64,000 bases of DNA from Skeletonema tropicum (lineage: Eukaryota > Bacillariophyta > Thalassiosirophyceae > Thalassiosirales > Thalassiosiraceae), in contig CM074133.1 of the NCBI GenBank assembly GCA_037178625.1, positions 186,001-250,000 of the forward strand, written 5' to 3'. The position numbers and the translations under genes were made by a program. Every line of letters starts with the position of its first letter. Position 1 is the stretch's first letter. Of the stretch, positions 52,955 through 63,603 are shown one piece after another. The notes under the pieces are model-generated. The model saw only the letters and a program-made list of their open reading frames with translations. It had not been told where the DNA came from and made no database searches.

Positions 52955-53796
52955 GCCGGTAGATTATGGAAAGTACGGTACTCGTGGTCTCATTTCTTAT
53001 CTCTCTTTAGAGATGCTTTTGGATATAATATAGGGCAGATATCGGGGGAATTTCCCCCAGACGAATTTATCACCAGATCAGAACTTCAGATGGCTGGTGG
53101 AAGGTGGAACACCCCCTCTTTTTATTTTATACAAAAAGGCCTAACCTTTACTGATTATCAGCAACAGCCGTTAGATTGTGCACTGTACGTACTCATTGTC
53201 TGATATCGTTTACGATGTACGATATCAATTTTGATCGGCTACGCACGGACTCTTCGTGGACGGCGTGGAGTCGCTGGTCTTACATAGAATGATTTATTTA
53301 CATCAACAGTATCCGCCACTGTCGTCTCTGTGTCATCTTCTAATCTCACAGGTGTCAAATCCAATCTACGAAAGGCTTATCATACCTCTTGACGGACAAA
53401 GGCATCTTGTTGCCAAATACTACATCGAATCCTACTTATTCTGAAAATCCTAGGATTTTATCTATGCCGGAGAATCCTGGGATTTCGGAATCCTGGGATT
53501 CGCGAGGGGACTGCAAATCGAATCCTGGGCTGAACGAATCCTCTAGAGGGTTCCTGTTCCGAATTCTAGGATTCGGCTATCGAATCCTCTAGAGGATTCA
53601 CCAGCTCTACACCATCGAATTGTCACTGGGCATCAAAAGTCCAATCACCTTTCGAAGACGGATGGTATAGGTCTAACTCTTGTGATGGTATACATGGTTA
53701 GGTTTTGTCTTCAGACTTCTGGAATTTACATTTTACTTCTAGAACTAGAAAAGATGTGTAATCTATTTGTACACATCCTCAACAGTAGCTCAATGC

Positions 53797-55084
53797 TCAA
53801 TAACCTCGATTGTCTTCAAGCTTTTTACTAATGTCAGGCATCACATCCGGACATTCCTTCACGATAGCCTCATGCGGACACTTTGCCTCCAGCTCCATCA
53901 AAGACTCTCGAAGCTGATCTTGCGACAAATTCAGAGCTTGATGGAGAATCTCCTTGTAGATTTGTATCTCGTTACAAAGAGCTTGGCATAGAACGGAGAT
54001 TGATTCATCGCTAAGATATAGATCGTCCTCATCTGACCTGTATACATTCACTGATGTGGCCAATGCGAGCCTCTCCTGCTCAGGACATTCAAATAAGTTC
54101 TCTATACTCCGAATATCTTCCACCATATGTTCATTGCGAATTGCGAGTATCTTCGAATCAGACGGGATGGCCTCATAGTAATACTGATAGTTGAAATACC
54201 AGTGGTCTGGACTTTGCTTCTTACCCCAATCTATCCCTTGCAGCGTCTTCATTGCCAGATTCTTACATCTATCAGGTGAATCACCTGCGTCTCGAAGACC
54301 ATTTTGGACGAAGTCCTCCATTTGATAAAAGGGGCAGTCAGAGTAGAAGTGGGCCTTTCGATTTGCCCAGTTGGTATTGTGTACAAAATCATTTTCATCG
54401 GGCTTGTTGTAGTTGAATGCAGAGAGAGCTCGAGCTATGGGATCTCTAGTGATGAATAGGAAGTATCCGGCGTCATCATCGCAGTTGTAGATATCTGTAT
54501 GAAAGGTGTGAGTGGTAATTTTTGCCAGCAAGCTTGAAGAGGTATGATTCACGTTCTCTGTTGCGTTCTGGACAGCGGCGTCATCACCATGATGACAGTT
54601 AAGCATGAACCCAAGGCTGCATCCCAACGTAGATCCTCCTGTCTTGCTGAGGGATTAGTGAAGAGATGTAAGAGATGATGTCAGGGCCATAATACATTGT
54701 AGACATTATTATTCAAATATGTTCATAATCTTACCCGACATGAGCAAAACATATCTCCTTTTCTTTCGGAATACGAAAGTTGATCTTTTTCTTTGCAATT
54801 TTGGGTACTTTCTCTGACCAGTGCAGGAAGTGAGATGATGTAACTTCTTCAGGCGATATTTCGACGAAGGTAGCCGAGGACGGAGGTGGAAGAGGTTCAT
54901 TAGGGTTTGCAATTGTGGCGGAGATTAGCATAAAGGCGGACCATGTTGTCATGGCTGCAAAAGCCAAGGAACCTAGAGATATGCTGCCTAACGTATCGAT
55001 CGGTATGGTTAGAGTGGAGGCACCCTTCTCCTTCTCCTCCCTAGCGGGACCATTTCTATAGGGATTCCTTGATCTCATGGTCAT
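53797..55084 (-). CDS. membrane-anchored sulfotransferase-like protein, copy 4 (second subtype)
   Basis: Exon 1 is 55084-54735 and exon 2 is 54646-53797, giving 399 residues. From about 54370 to the 3' end it is identical to copies 1-3 by eye, and so is the N-terminal part with the membrane segment. Between these, the stem reads SSATFVEISPEEVTSSHFLH and the first part of the catalytic domain has FMLNCHHGDDAAVQ and AKITTHTFHTDI. These segments differ clearly from copies 1-3, and the stem resembles the intronless copy at 60605. The intron between the two divergent segments is nearly unchanged. Frames are open and the phosphosulfate-binding loops are intact, so it should be active if expressed. 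Confidence 0.8.
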
Positions 55085-55254
55085 GGTATTGCCTGATGAG
55101 CTGCTTGGCACAATCGATAATACTTAGGCCTCATAATGATGGGAGAATTCGCTTCCTGATACCAGACATGTGTGGGGTAGTCACCAGCGACGATCGCCCA
55201 TCTGTAAAATTTCTACCTTTACACTTCTGCATTTGACTGATAATCAGCGATAGC

Positions 55255-55806
55255 TACAGTCAAATCCCACGAACTACCCCCCCCTGGGGGATAAGAATTT
55301 TGGCTAGCCTGAGATTTGGGGGGGGGTAACTCAAAGTTGAACCTCAAAAAGTTCCACCTCACAGCTCTCACAGTTTGTACATCTCCACCACCATTGTTGC
55401 ATCTCTACTGAATCATAACATTGTTTAGTTCCGTTTCGGTTCATACGCTGCTCTTCTATCACCCATCGGTAGAGCGGAGGCAATAATTGTGATCGCAGGA
55501 GGCTGAGCGACATCATGATACAAAATTTTTTGCAAAAAAGGATTCGGAACCCACCGGTCAAAGCATCCGCTCCTCAACCTTCAACATTAGGCAAACCCAT
55601 ATTGCCTTCTTTACTTCAAGGGACTGTCATCGCACGTAAGGAGCCGCGAGGCCAGGAGAGATCGGGAGGTAAAGCAACCTACATTTTTTATCCACTAAGG
55701 CACCTAGGTTTGAGCCGCAGGGGGGGATAAGAATTTTAGGCTAGGCTGAGATTTTGGTGGGGGGAAAAGCAAAATTGGGGGGGATAGTTCGTGGGATTTG
55801 ACTGTA
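55255..55806. mobile_element. TIR element in repeat unit 4
   Basis: Copy of the unit-1 TIR element in the same position and with the same left-flank marker as unit 3. Confidence 0.7.
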
Positions 55807-56648
55807 GCCGGTAGATTGTGGAAAGTACGGTACTCGTGGTCTCATTTCTTATCTCTCTTTAGAGATGCTTTTGGATATAATATAGGGCAGATATCGGGGG
55901 AATTTCCCCCAGACGAATTTATCACCAGATCAGAACTTCAGATGGCTGGTGGAAGGTGGAACACCCCCTCTTTTTATTTTATACAAAAAGGCCTAACCTT
56001 TACTGATTATCAGCAACAGCCGTTAGATTGTGCACTGTACGTACTCATTGTCTGATATCGTTTACGATGTACGATATCAATTTTGATCGGCTACGCACGG
56101 ACTCTTCGTGGACGGCGTGGAGTCGCTGGTCTTACATAGAATGATTTATTTACATCAACAGTATCCGCCACTGTCGTCTCTGTGTCATCTTCTAATCTCA
56201 CAGGTGTCAAATCCAATCTACGAAAGGCTTATCATACCTCTTGACGGACAAAGGCATCTTGTTGCCAAATACTACATCGAATCCTACTTATTCTGAAAAT
56301 CCTAGGATTTTATCTATGCCGGAGAATCCTGGGATTTCGGAATCCTGGGATTCGCGAGGGGACTGCAAATCGAATCCTGGGCTGAACGAATCCTCTAGAG
56401 GGTTCCTGTTCCGAATTCTAGGATTCGGCTATCGAATCCTCTAGAGGATTCACCAGCTCTACACCATCGAATTGTCACTGGGCATCAAAAGTCCAATCAC
56501 CTTTCGAAGACGGATGGTATAGGTCTAACTCTTGTGATGGTATACATGGTTAGGTTTTGTCTTCAGACTTCTGGAATTTACATTTTACTTCTAGAACTAG
56601 AAAAGATGTGTAATCTATTTGTACACATCCTCAACAGTAGCTCAATGC

Positions 56649-57948
56649 TCAATAACCTCGATTGTCTTCAAGCTTTTTACTAATGTCAGGCATCACATCC
56701 GGACATTCCTTCACGATAGCCTCATGCGGACACTTTGCCTCCAGCTCCATCAAAGACTCTCGAAGCTGATCTTGCGACAAATTCAGAGCTTGATGGAGAA
56801 TCTCCTTGTAGATTTGTATCTCGTTACAAAGAGCTTGGCATAGAACGGAGATTGATTCATCGCTAAGATATAGATCGTCCTCATCTGACCTGTATACATT
56901 CACTGATGTGGCCAATGCGAGCCTCTCCTGCTCAGGACATTCAAATAAGTTCTCTATACTCCGAATATCTTCCACCATATGTTCATTGCGAATTGCGAGT
57001 ATCTTCGAATCAGACGGGATGGCCTCATAGTAATACTGATAGTTGAAATACCAGTGGTCTGGACTTTGCTTCTTACCCCAATCTATCCCTTGCAGCGTCT
57101 TCATTGCCAGATTCTTACATCTATCAGGTGAATCACCTGCGTCTCGAAGACCATTTTGGACGAAGTCCTCCATTTGATAAAAGGGGCAGTCAGAGTAGAA
57201 GTGGGCCTTTCGATTTGCCCAGTTGGTATTGTGTACAAAATCATTTTCATCGGGCTTGTTGTAGTTGAATGCAGAGAGAGCTCGAGCTATGGGATCTCTA
57301 GTGATGAATAGGAAGTATCCGGCGTCATCATCGCAGTTGTAGATATCTGTATGAAAGGTGTGAGTGGTAATTTTTGCCAGCAAGCTTGAAGAGGTATGAT
57401 TCACGTTCTCTGTTGCGTTCTGGACAGCGGCGTCATCACCATGATGACAGTTAAGCATGAACCCAAGGCTGCATCCCAACGTAGATCCTCCTGTCTTGCT
57501 GAGGGATTAGTGAAGAGATGTAAGAGATGATGTCAGGGCCATAATACATTGTAGACATTATTATTCAAATATGTTCATAATCTTACCCGACATGAGCAAA
57601 ACATATCTCCTTTTCTTTCGGAATACGAAAGTTGATCTTTTTCTTTGCAATTTTGGGTACTTTCTCTGACCAGTGCAGGAAGTGAGATGATGTAACTTCT
57701 TCAGGCGATATTTCGACGAAGGTAGCCGAGGACGGAGGTGGAAGAGGTTCATTAGGGTTTGCAATTGTGGCGGAGATTAGCATAAAGGCGGACCATGTTG
57801 TCATGGCTGCAAAAGCCAAGGAACCTAGAGATATGCTGCCTAACGTATCGATCGGTATGGTTAGAGTGGAGGCACCCTTCTCCTTCTCCTTGCTAGGGGT
57901 AGGGGTAGGTGGACCTTTTCTATAGGGATTCGTCGATCTCATGGTCAT
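56649..57948 (-). CDS. membrane-anchored sulfotransferase-like protein, copy 5 (second subtype)
   Basis: Exon 1 is 57948-57587 and exon 2 is 57498-56649, giving 403 residues. Exon 2 and the stem match copy 4. The N-terminus differs: MTMRSTNPYRKGPPTPTPSK, with a PTPTP insertion (minus-strand CCTACCCCTACCCCTAGC). Upstream of the start the sequence leaves the array and has the empty site of the TIR element. This is therefore the edge copy with the ancestral 5' region, and its promoter differs from all the others. The loops CFAHVG|KTGGSTLG and RDPIARALSAFNY are intact. Confidence 0.8.
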
Positions 57949-57982
57949 GGTACACCTGCAACATTGCCCACGCCACTGCATT

Positions 57983-58648
57983 TGACTGATAATCAGAGAT
58001 ATATAAGACTTGCAGCGATAGCCGGTAGATTGTGCAAAGTACGGTACTTACTTGTTTCTCATTCCTTTTCTCTCCCTACTAAAGTAGAGAGTGGAGATAA
58101 GTACATAATACTGTAATAGTTACTCCTACTCAACACATAATTGTTTAGCCAACAAACGGGACACGACATAAAAGCAAGAGGGCGCCACTGCACTGTGTCG
58201 TCGAGGACATGCTCTGCAGCCAACCTATTATCACTTCAAATTTTGCAGGTTCCATTCTGTCAATGATTGCCAGAAAGCTTGAGTGGTAGTAGTACAGTCA
58301 AACTTTGGCCAGATCAGAGGCAGTCATATCTGATAAATAATGATATCATGTGAGAGGTATGAAATATGTGTCAGTCTGCTTGGGTCAGGGGATATTTTGC
58401 AGCAGATCCTAAAGTGTTCTAAAACATGCTGCTTCATTTTCCTTCCACTACTATGCATCTACCACTCTCTACAATACTTTGTGCTCATCACTAATCAACC
58501 CATCTATCGCAAAGGACGACAATGTCTACAGTCATTATGAAAACTCGGATGGACTAACCGGAATTCACATTACTGGGGTTAGAAGAGATTCTTTATCTAT
58601 TATTTGTTTGACGCCTAAACCTACTTAGTACTACACAACTTACCAATA
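57983..58648. other. array edge and unique DNA
   Basis: 58010-58065 aligns with the array sequence on both sides of the TIR element but without it. Right of that the DNA is unique. TACAGTCAAACTTTGG near 58292 resembles a pogo-type end without a partner. No gene is recognised. Confidence 0.55.
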
Positions 58649-58955
58649 GCTCAATAACCTCTATTGTACTCAAGCTTAGCTTCACTATTTCTATCCCTTG
58701 CAGCGTCTTCATTGCCAGATTCTTACATCTGTCAGGTGAATCACCTAAATACTTCTCGAAGACCGTTTTGAACAAAGGCCTCCATATGATAAAAGCAGTC
58801 AGAGTAGAAGTGGGCCTTTAGATTTGCCCATTTGGTATTATGTACAAAATCGTCTTTGTCAGGCTTGTTGTAGTCGAATGCAGAGAGAGCTCGAGCCATG
58901 GGATCTCTAATGATGAATAGGAAGTACCCGGGGTCGTCATCAAGTTCGTTGTATG
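58649..58955 (-). pseudogene. sulfotransferase-like gene fragment
   Basis: Pieces of the sulfotransferase exon 2 survive: the 3' end (CTCAATAACCTCTATTGT) directly followed, after a large internal deletion, by the GDSPDRCKNLAMKTLQGI segment. The part up to the SAFDYNKPD and RDPMARALSAF region follows, with extra bases (AAATACT) and several frame breaks. It is clearly non-functional. It marks an old gene copy between the array and the intronless gene. Confidence 0.8.
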
Positions 58956-59037
58956 TATATCACAAATCACAACTCACAACCCTCAATTGAAAGGTGGGAA
59001 CGGTACTCGAAGGTGCGCGATAGCTGGTACTCCTAAG

Positions 59038-60133
59038 GCCCGTTCTGTCAAGAGTTTTTGGAGCCTATTCTGGAGGAGCCTATTCTTCCCTCTTTTCTTT
59101 TCTATCCGCTTCTTTCGGCAAAATAGGGCTTTTGTTGACAGAATGGCGAAATGGCCCGTCCTATTTTTGAACGCCGAGTTTCGCCGTAGATTCGGTGATT
59201 TCCGAGAATGGCCACCCAATGTAAACCACCATGTCGGCACGATGACATCCTACACAGACGGCCCTTCAAATACGTCCATAAAGATTATCGGTGTATTATC
59301 GATAGCGTCGCTAATAGATATGGCTTATGACAAAATATTCTCACCAGGGCGTCGTTGTAGATGACCTAGTTATTTAATTAATGAGGCGCCATTCCAAGTG
59401 ATCAAGATCGACACAACATGTGGATGCAAACCAGTGCGTTAGGGGTAGTTAGACAATGAATGAAACCACTTCGCCTTGGCATATTAATGATATTATTACG
59501 AACCGATAATTCTTCCTCCCGGAACAGCTATCAATATCACTACCCCTCAAGTAGGCATTTAATTATGATGTGCACACAAAAAAGGCATAAATTACTAGAT
59601 ACACAACTCAGCACAGCAATAAGCTTATGCGGTGGATTAAATAGTGGCGAGCGATAAAACTTTGTCTCTCGATAATATATGCGATAGGTTCGGTTATTTC
59701 AACGCCAATAGTATCAAAGGGGTGAAGAATAAGGGGGGGATTTAGGTAGTCATTAAAACATATATGTAATTAATATTTTATATTATTATTGAACTGTATG
59801 TAAAACCCTGCGGCTCTACCACTCATGGCATTATTATGTTCGGTTTAGACCATTCGAATCATTTTTAATGGAGTGGCTGAGCGGACATAGCTACTAACAG
59901 CGGCTATCATGGTGCCGTTGCCAGATTAGACCAGTGTGGATGATAGAGGTGGTGTTTCCGATATTCCTGATCTTCGTTTGAAAATAGGTTTGAAAATAGG
60001 ATCGAAAACCTCCTCAAAAAGGGTCTGATTTTGAGGGGGTTTTGAGCCTATTTTCCATCCTATTCTTGAGGTGAGAAAATAGGGACAAGAATAGGCTCCA
60101 AAATAGGCTCAAAAAACTCTTGACAGAACGGGC
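59038..60133. mobile_element. TIR element, 1.1 kb
   Basis: Inverted ends begin GCCCGTTCTGTCAAGAGTTT and extend, with changes, into repeated GAGCCTATT(C/T)T motifs. CTAAG lies on both sides (59033-59037, 60134-60138), a possible 5-bp target duplication. The interior has no convincing gene. The 125-codon ORF starting at 58987 crosses the left end and looks random. Confidence 0.75.
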
Positions 60134-60138
60134 CTAAG

Positions 60139-60604
60139 ACTTACTTCGAAGCGGTACTCACATTTGTATCTGCAGCTAGCTTTGAACAAGCCACAAAAAT
60201 TGTGCGTGTCGGTCGAGCGAGGAGCAACGCTCAAGCAAAGCAAAGAGGATAGTCAAGTTCTTTAAAAAGACATTAGCGCTGCAAAGTTGCATAAATTTAA
60301 TATCTTCCACCATCTTCATCACAATGCTCCATTTCATTAACTCTCTACAATAACAATAGTGAGTGGAGTCATTATTTAGCTGCAGTTGGTGAGCATTTTG
60401 TGCTGCAACACATTCTGTATCATAATCTCACTCGTCTATCTCAATCTCCACAATTAAGATTAAAGTAGTTTCTGCTCGGTCACTGATCAACTGCATCGAA
60501 AATGAAGACGATGTTTACTACATGTAGAGCTAAGAAGAAATATGCCTACTTGTTAGACGCCTAAAACTAGTATTTACTACTACTATAAGTACATCATTCA
60601 CAAC
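60139..60604. other. intergenic stretch
   Basis: No gene or clear repeat seen. It contains the 3' flank of the intronless sulfotransferase. Confidence 0.4.
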
Positions 60605-61759
60605 TCAGTAACCTCTATGGTTTTCGAGCTTTTTACTAATGTCAGGCATCACATCCGGACATTCCTCAGCGATCGTCTCATGCGGACACTTTGCCTCCAG
60701 CTCCATCAAAGACTCTCGAAGCTGATCTTGCGACAAATTCAGAGCTTGATGGAGAATCTCCTTGTAGATTTGTATCTCGTTACAAAGAGCTTGGCATAGA
60801 ACGGAGATTGATTCATCGCTAAGATATAGATCGTCCTCACCTGACCATGTGTTTGTATTCACTGGTGTAGCCAATTCGAGCCTCTCCTGCTCATGGCATT
60901 CAAATAAGTTCTCTATGCTCCGTATATCTTCTTCCATGCGCGTGTTGCGTATTGCGAGTATCTTCGAATCAGACGGGATGGCCTCATAGTAATACTGATA
61001 GTTGAAATACCAGTGATCTGGACTTTGCTTCTTCTGCCAATCTATCCCTTGTAGCGTCTCGATTGCCAGATTTTTACATCTATCAGGTGAATCACCTGCG
61101 TCTCGAAGACCATTTTGGACAAAGGCCTCCATTTGATAAAAAGGGCAGTCAGAGTAGAAGTGAGCTCTCTGATTTGCCCATTCGGGTTCGTGAAGAAAGT
61201 CGTTTTCATCGGGCTTGTTGTAGTTGAATGCAGAGAGAGCTCGAGCTATTGGATCTCTAGTGATAAATAGGAAGTATCCGGCGTCATCATCGCAATTGTA
61301 GACGTCTGTATGGAAGAAATGAGTAGTAAGTTTTGCCAGCAAGCTTGAGGAGGTATGATCCACGTTCTCTGTCTCGTTCTGGGCAGCGGTGTCGTCATCG
61401 CTGATATTATTATCGCAATGAAGCATGAATCCAAGGCTACATCCTAGCGTAGATCCTCCTGCCTTGCCTACATGAGCAAAGCATATCTCCTGCTCTTTGG
61501 GGACACGAAAGTTGACCCTTTTCGTCGCCCAATCGGGTATTTCTTCTGACCAATGTAGGAAGTGAGATGATGTAACTTCTTCGGGCGATATTTCGACGAA
61601 GGTAGCGGAGGACGGAGGCGGAAGAGGAGCATTTGCAATTGTGGTGGAGATGAACAAATATATGGCCGCCAAAGCCAAGGAGCCTTTAGTAATGCTGCCT
61701 ACCGTCTTGAATGGCGTGGTTTGATTGGTGGCCTCTCTTCTGTATGGTTTCGACAGCAT
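60605..61759 (-). CDS. membrane-anchored sulfotransferase-like protein, intronless divergent copy
   Basis: Single exon, 384 residues, real ATG at 61759. It has a short N-terminus (MLSKPYRREATNQTT), one membrane segment (GSLALAAIYLFISTTIA) and a stem with SSATFVEISPEEVTSSHFLH. The phosphosulfate loop CFAHVGKAGGSTLG is uninterrupted, and FLFITRDPIARALSAFNY and a C-terminal helical region follow. It aligns over its whole length with the array genes but has no intron at the position where all five have one. DNA identity is high in parts of the 3' region (60700-60840) and lower elsewhere, suggesting gene conversion. It is probably a Golgi carbohydrate sulfotransferase. The substrate is unknown. 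Confidence 0.85.
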   Translation of the reverse strand: MLSKPYRREATNQTTPFKTVGSITKGSLALAAIYLFISTTIANAPLPPPSSATFVEISPEEVTSSHFLHWSEEIPDWATKRVNFRVPKEQEICFAHVGKAGGSTLGCSLGFMLHCDNNISDDDTAAQNETENVDHTSSSLLAKLTTHFFHTDVYNCDDDAGYFLFITRDPIARALSAFNYNKPDENDFLHEPEWANQRAHFYSDCPFYQMEAFVQNGLRDAGDSPDRCKNLAIETLQGIDWQKKQSPDHWYFNYQYYYEAIPSDSKILAIRNTRMEEDIRSIENLFECHEQERLELATPVNTNTWSGEDDLYLSDESISVLCQALCNEIQIYKEILHQALNLSQDQLRESLMELEAKCPHETIAEECPDVMPDISKKLENHRGY

Positions 61760-62319
61760 GTTTCAATGAGTTGCTCTTCTTTCACATAAGCAAATGAGGA
61801 AGTATGTAAAATGAGTAAATGTGTAGGACTCAAGAAAAGACCCTTACTTTCAGTCCTAATAACGAACGCTGCCGTTGGGCTCTACCAACGTCGGACCTAC
61901 TACATAGGAGCGCGATGTAGCTGTAGGTTCGCAAAGAAGCAGTTCTCACAGTTCATATCTGAATCTCTATCGCTCACACTTTCTCTGTCCAAAAATTGAC
62001 GGAGATGTGCGCCAGATGTAGCATTGGCGCAAGTGCACTTGGATACTTGAGAACAAGCGGAGGTTATTCTGGTTTTATTTACGTGGATGGTGATTTATCC
62101 AAAGCATCAAGTAGATGCGCAGAAGATGTGTACAAGCGAAAAATGACAAGTATGGTACCTCTTCGCTCGACTAACTTGATTTCAATTTTCTCTGGAATCT
62201 TTCGTCGGAGTATTGTTAGGCGCTTAGTACCAGTGGAGGGCGATAATATTATGAGATACATCCAGTATTCCAGGGTTGTCTTACTTTGAGCCGGGTAGAT
62301 CTGGTTGAGGGAGAACTAC
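61760..62319. other. intergenic stretch with short ORFs
   Basis: An ORF at 61996-62289 (plus strand, 97 codons) includes a short Cys-containing start (MCARCSIGAS), but nothing else supports it. No repeat is recognised. Confidence 0.3.
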
Positions 62320-62652
62320 ATGAAACTATCGCCGCTCTGCAATGAAAGGATTGGAGAGATGATATGGATGAAGAAATTACGTCAATTCGTCAGATTTTTT
62401 CCCACAGCAGATGCTGTGGGCGCATTGAAGATATTTAATGATGGTTATTACCGTTGGAATGCAGGAGAAAAGGCCCGGGCGATACAAAGATGGATTAGAT
62501 CAGTTCTTGGCAAAATTGTTCACTACCAAGCAGAGAATCAACGCTTTCTGAACGAGGCTGCTTCAACCCTTCGGCATGCTTTACTTCAAGATGTTGCAAT
62601 GGGCGATGTCTTGCCTTTTCTGCATTTGCCATGGCATCTGTATACTGTATAA
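62320..62652 (+). CDS. hypothetical C-terminal ORF
   Basis: The frame has an ATG at 62320 and, more plausibly, at 62359. It encodes ALKIFNDGYYRWNAGEKARA, WIRSVLGKIVHYQAENQRFL and NEAASTLRHALLQDVAMGDV, ending LPFLHLPWHLYTV. Many diatom leucine-rich-repeat proteins have a C-terminal helix of the form ..EA...LE.AL... followed by VLPFL.LP, and this sequence is reminiscent of that. No repeats are present, so it would be a fragment. This is a weak, recall-based assignment. Confidence 0.3.
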   Translation: MKLSPLCNERIGEMIWMKKLRQFVRFFPTADAVGALKIFNDGYYRWNAGEKARAIQRWIRSVLGKIVHYQAENQRFLNEAASTLRHALLQDVAMGDVLPFLHLPWHLYTV

Positions 62653-62855
62653 TAATTGGTGATTTGATGCCCACGTCAACCAACCAGAAGTATCGGTAGT
62701 GAGTCTTCCGTCAATTCTGCTTATTACTGCAGCTTGCCCTGTACAGTCACATCCCACATCGTCCAGAAGAAATATTCAATTTTATAAAGTGAAATGATTG
62801 TGACGAGGATGATTACGAAGACAAGGAGGATGAAGGAGGTGAAGATTTAGATTAC

Positions 62856-63161
62856 ATGATGTATCACCACCTGTTCGACAATTCTCTCCTATCGTCCACA
62901 AAAGCAGAGGGAATGATGAATGAACTTCGAGCATTGGAGGCCTTGTACTCGTCTCTCGGTCAAGCCATGGAACGATGTGAAAATAACTCTGTCATACGCA
63001 GTAGCGGTGACGAAGAACGACTCTACACAACTGCAGAGGATACTTATTGTGAATTATTGTGCAAGTCCGAGATGCAACTATCTCCTTCTACAAGAAAGCT
63101 GCAGAAATATACATTCAAAGCTGTCAAAATCTTCTTCGTAGGTCACTTCATTGGTAGATAG
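62856..63161 (+). CDS. hypothetical ORF
   Basis: 101 codons. The frame is open upstream for another 30 codons of acidic sequence (DEDDYEDKEDEGGEDLDY) without an ATG, so it may be an internal exon. The helical segment EGMMNELRALEALYSSLGQA looks coding. No family is recognised. Confidence 0.3.
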   Translation: MMYHHLFDNSLLSSTKAEGMMNELRALEALYSSLGQAMERCENNSVIRSSGDEERLYTTAEDTYCELLCKSEMQLSPSTRKLQKYTFKAVKIFFVGHFIGR

Positions 63162-63339
63162 AAGTAGCAAGTTCGAGATGATGCCATCGATCGAGAACAC
63201 ATAAATGACCTCGTTAAAGCTTTTATGACCATTCGATATCCAGGGGTGTTGATCTGATCACGTCTTATGATGTGATAAAATAGCTTTGTCCTTTTGCTTG
63301 CCATGTACAACAAATATCTATTGATAAGTACCAACAGAC

Positions 63340-63603
63340 TTAATTATTCATCGTGATAAGCCATTCAGCAATAGAAAAGACCATACAGTAGTACTGAAGC
63401 AGGTCCCTTTTAGTATCGCAGATGTCTAATCTATTAACTTTGAATACTTCAACATTGCTGTTCACTCGGTACTCGAATTGTCCAACAGAATCAATGTGAC
63501 CAAAAAAGAACGACGTGGATCCAGGCGAGGATGCATAGTTAAATGAGGAGTAGAAAGATAGATGGGGTTCGTCGATGATGATGGGATGGTGAATATGCGG
63601 CAT
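63340..63603 (-). CDS. hypothetical small protein
   Basis: 87 codons from a real ATG at 63603. The frame reads HIHHPIIIDEPHLSFYSSFN, then GSTSFFFGHIDSVGQFEYRV and VFKVNRLDICDTKRDLLQYY. The mix of residues looks coding. There are no recognised motifs. It may be the last exon of a longer gene. Confidence 0.3.
   Translation of the reverse strand: MPHIHHPIIIDEPHLSFYSSFNYASSPGSTSFFFGHIDSVGQFEYRVNSNVEVFKVNRLDICDTKRDLLQYYCMVFSIAEWLITMNN

Larger units (their letters stand above)
41077..57982. repeat. tandem array of five sulfotransferase repeat units
   Basis: Unit borders can be set at CACCAGCTCTACACCATCGA (43948, 50735, 53599, 56451). The spacings are 6787, 2864 and 2852 bp. The first spacing equals a 2869-bp unit plus the 3918-bp Helitron-like insertion. 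Unit 1 starts at the assembly gap. Each unit holds a sulfotransferase-like gene on the minus strand. Units 1-4 also hold a 552-bp TIR element, a MITE remnant and a GAATCC palindrome cluster upstream of the gene. The unit-5 gene lacks these and joins unique DNA at about 57982. Confidence 0.95.

Noticed and set aside
58987..59364. 125-codon plus-strand ORF
   Set aside because: It crosses the end of the 1.1-kb TIR element and has no domain.
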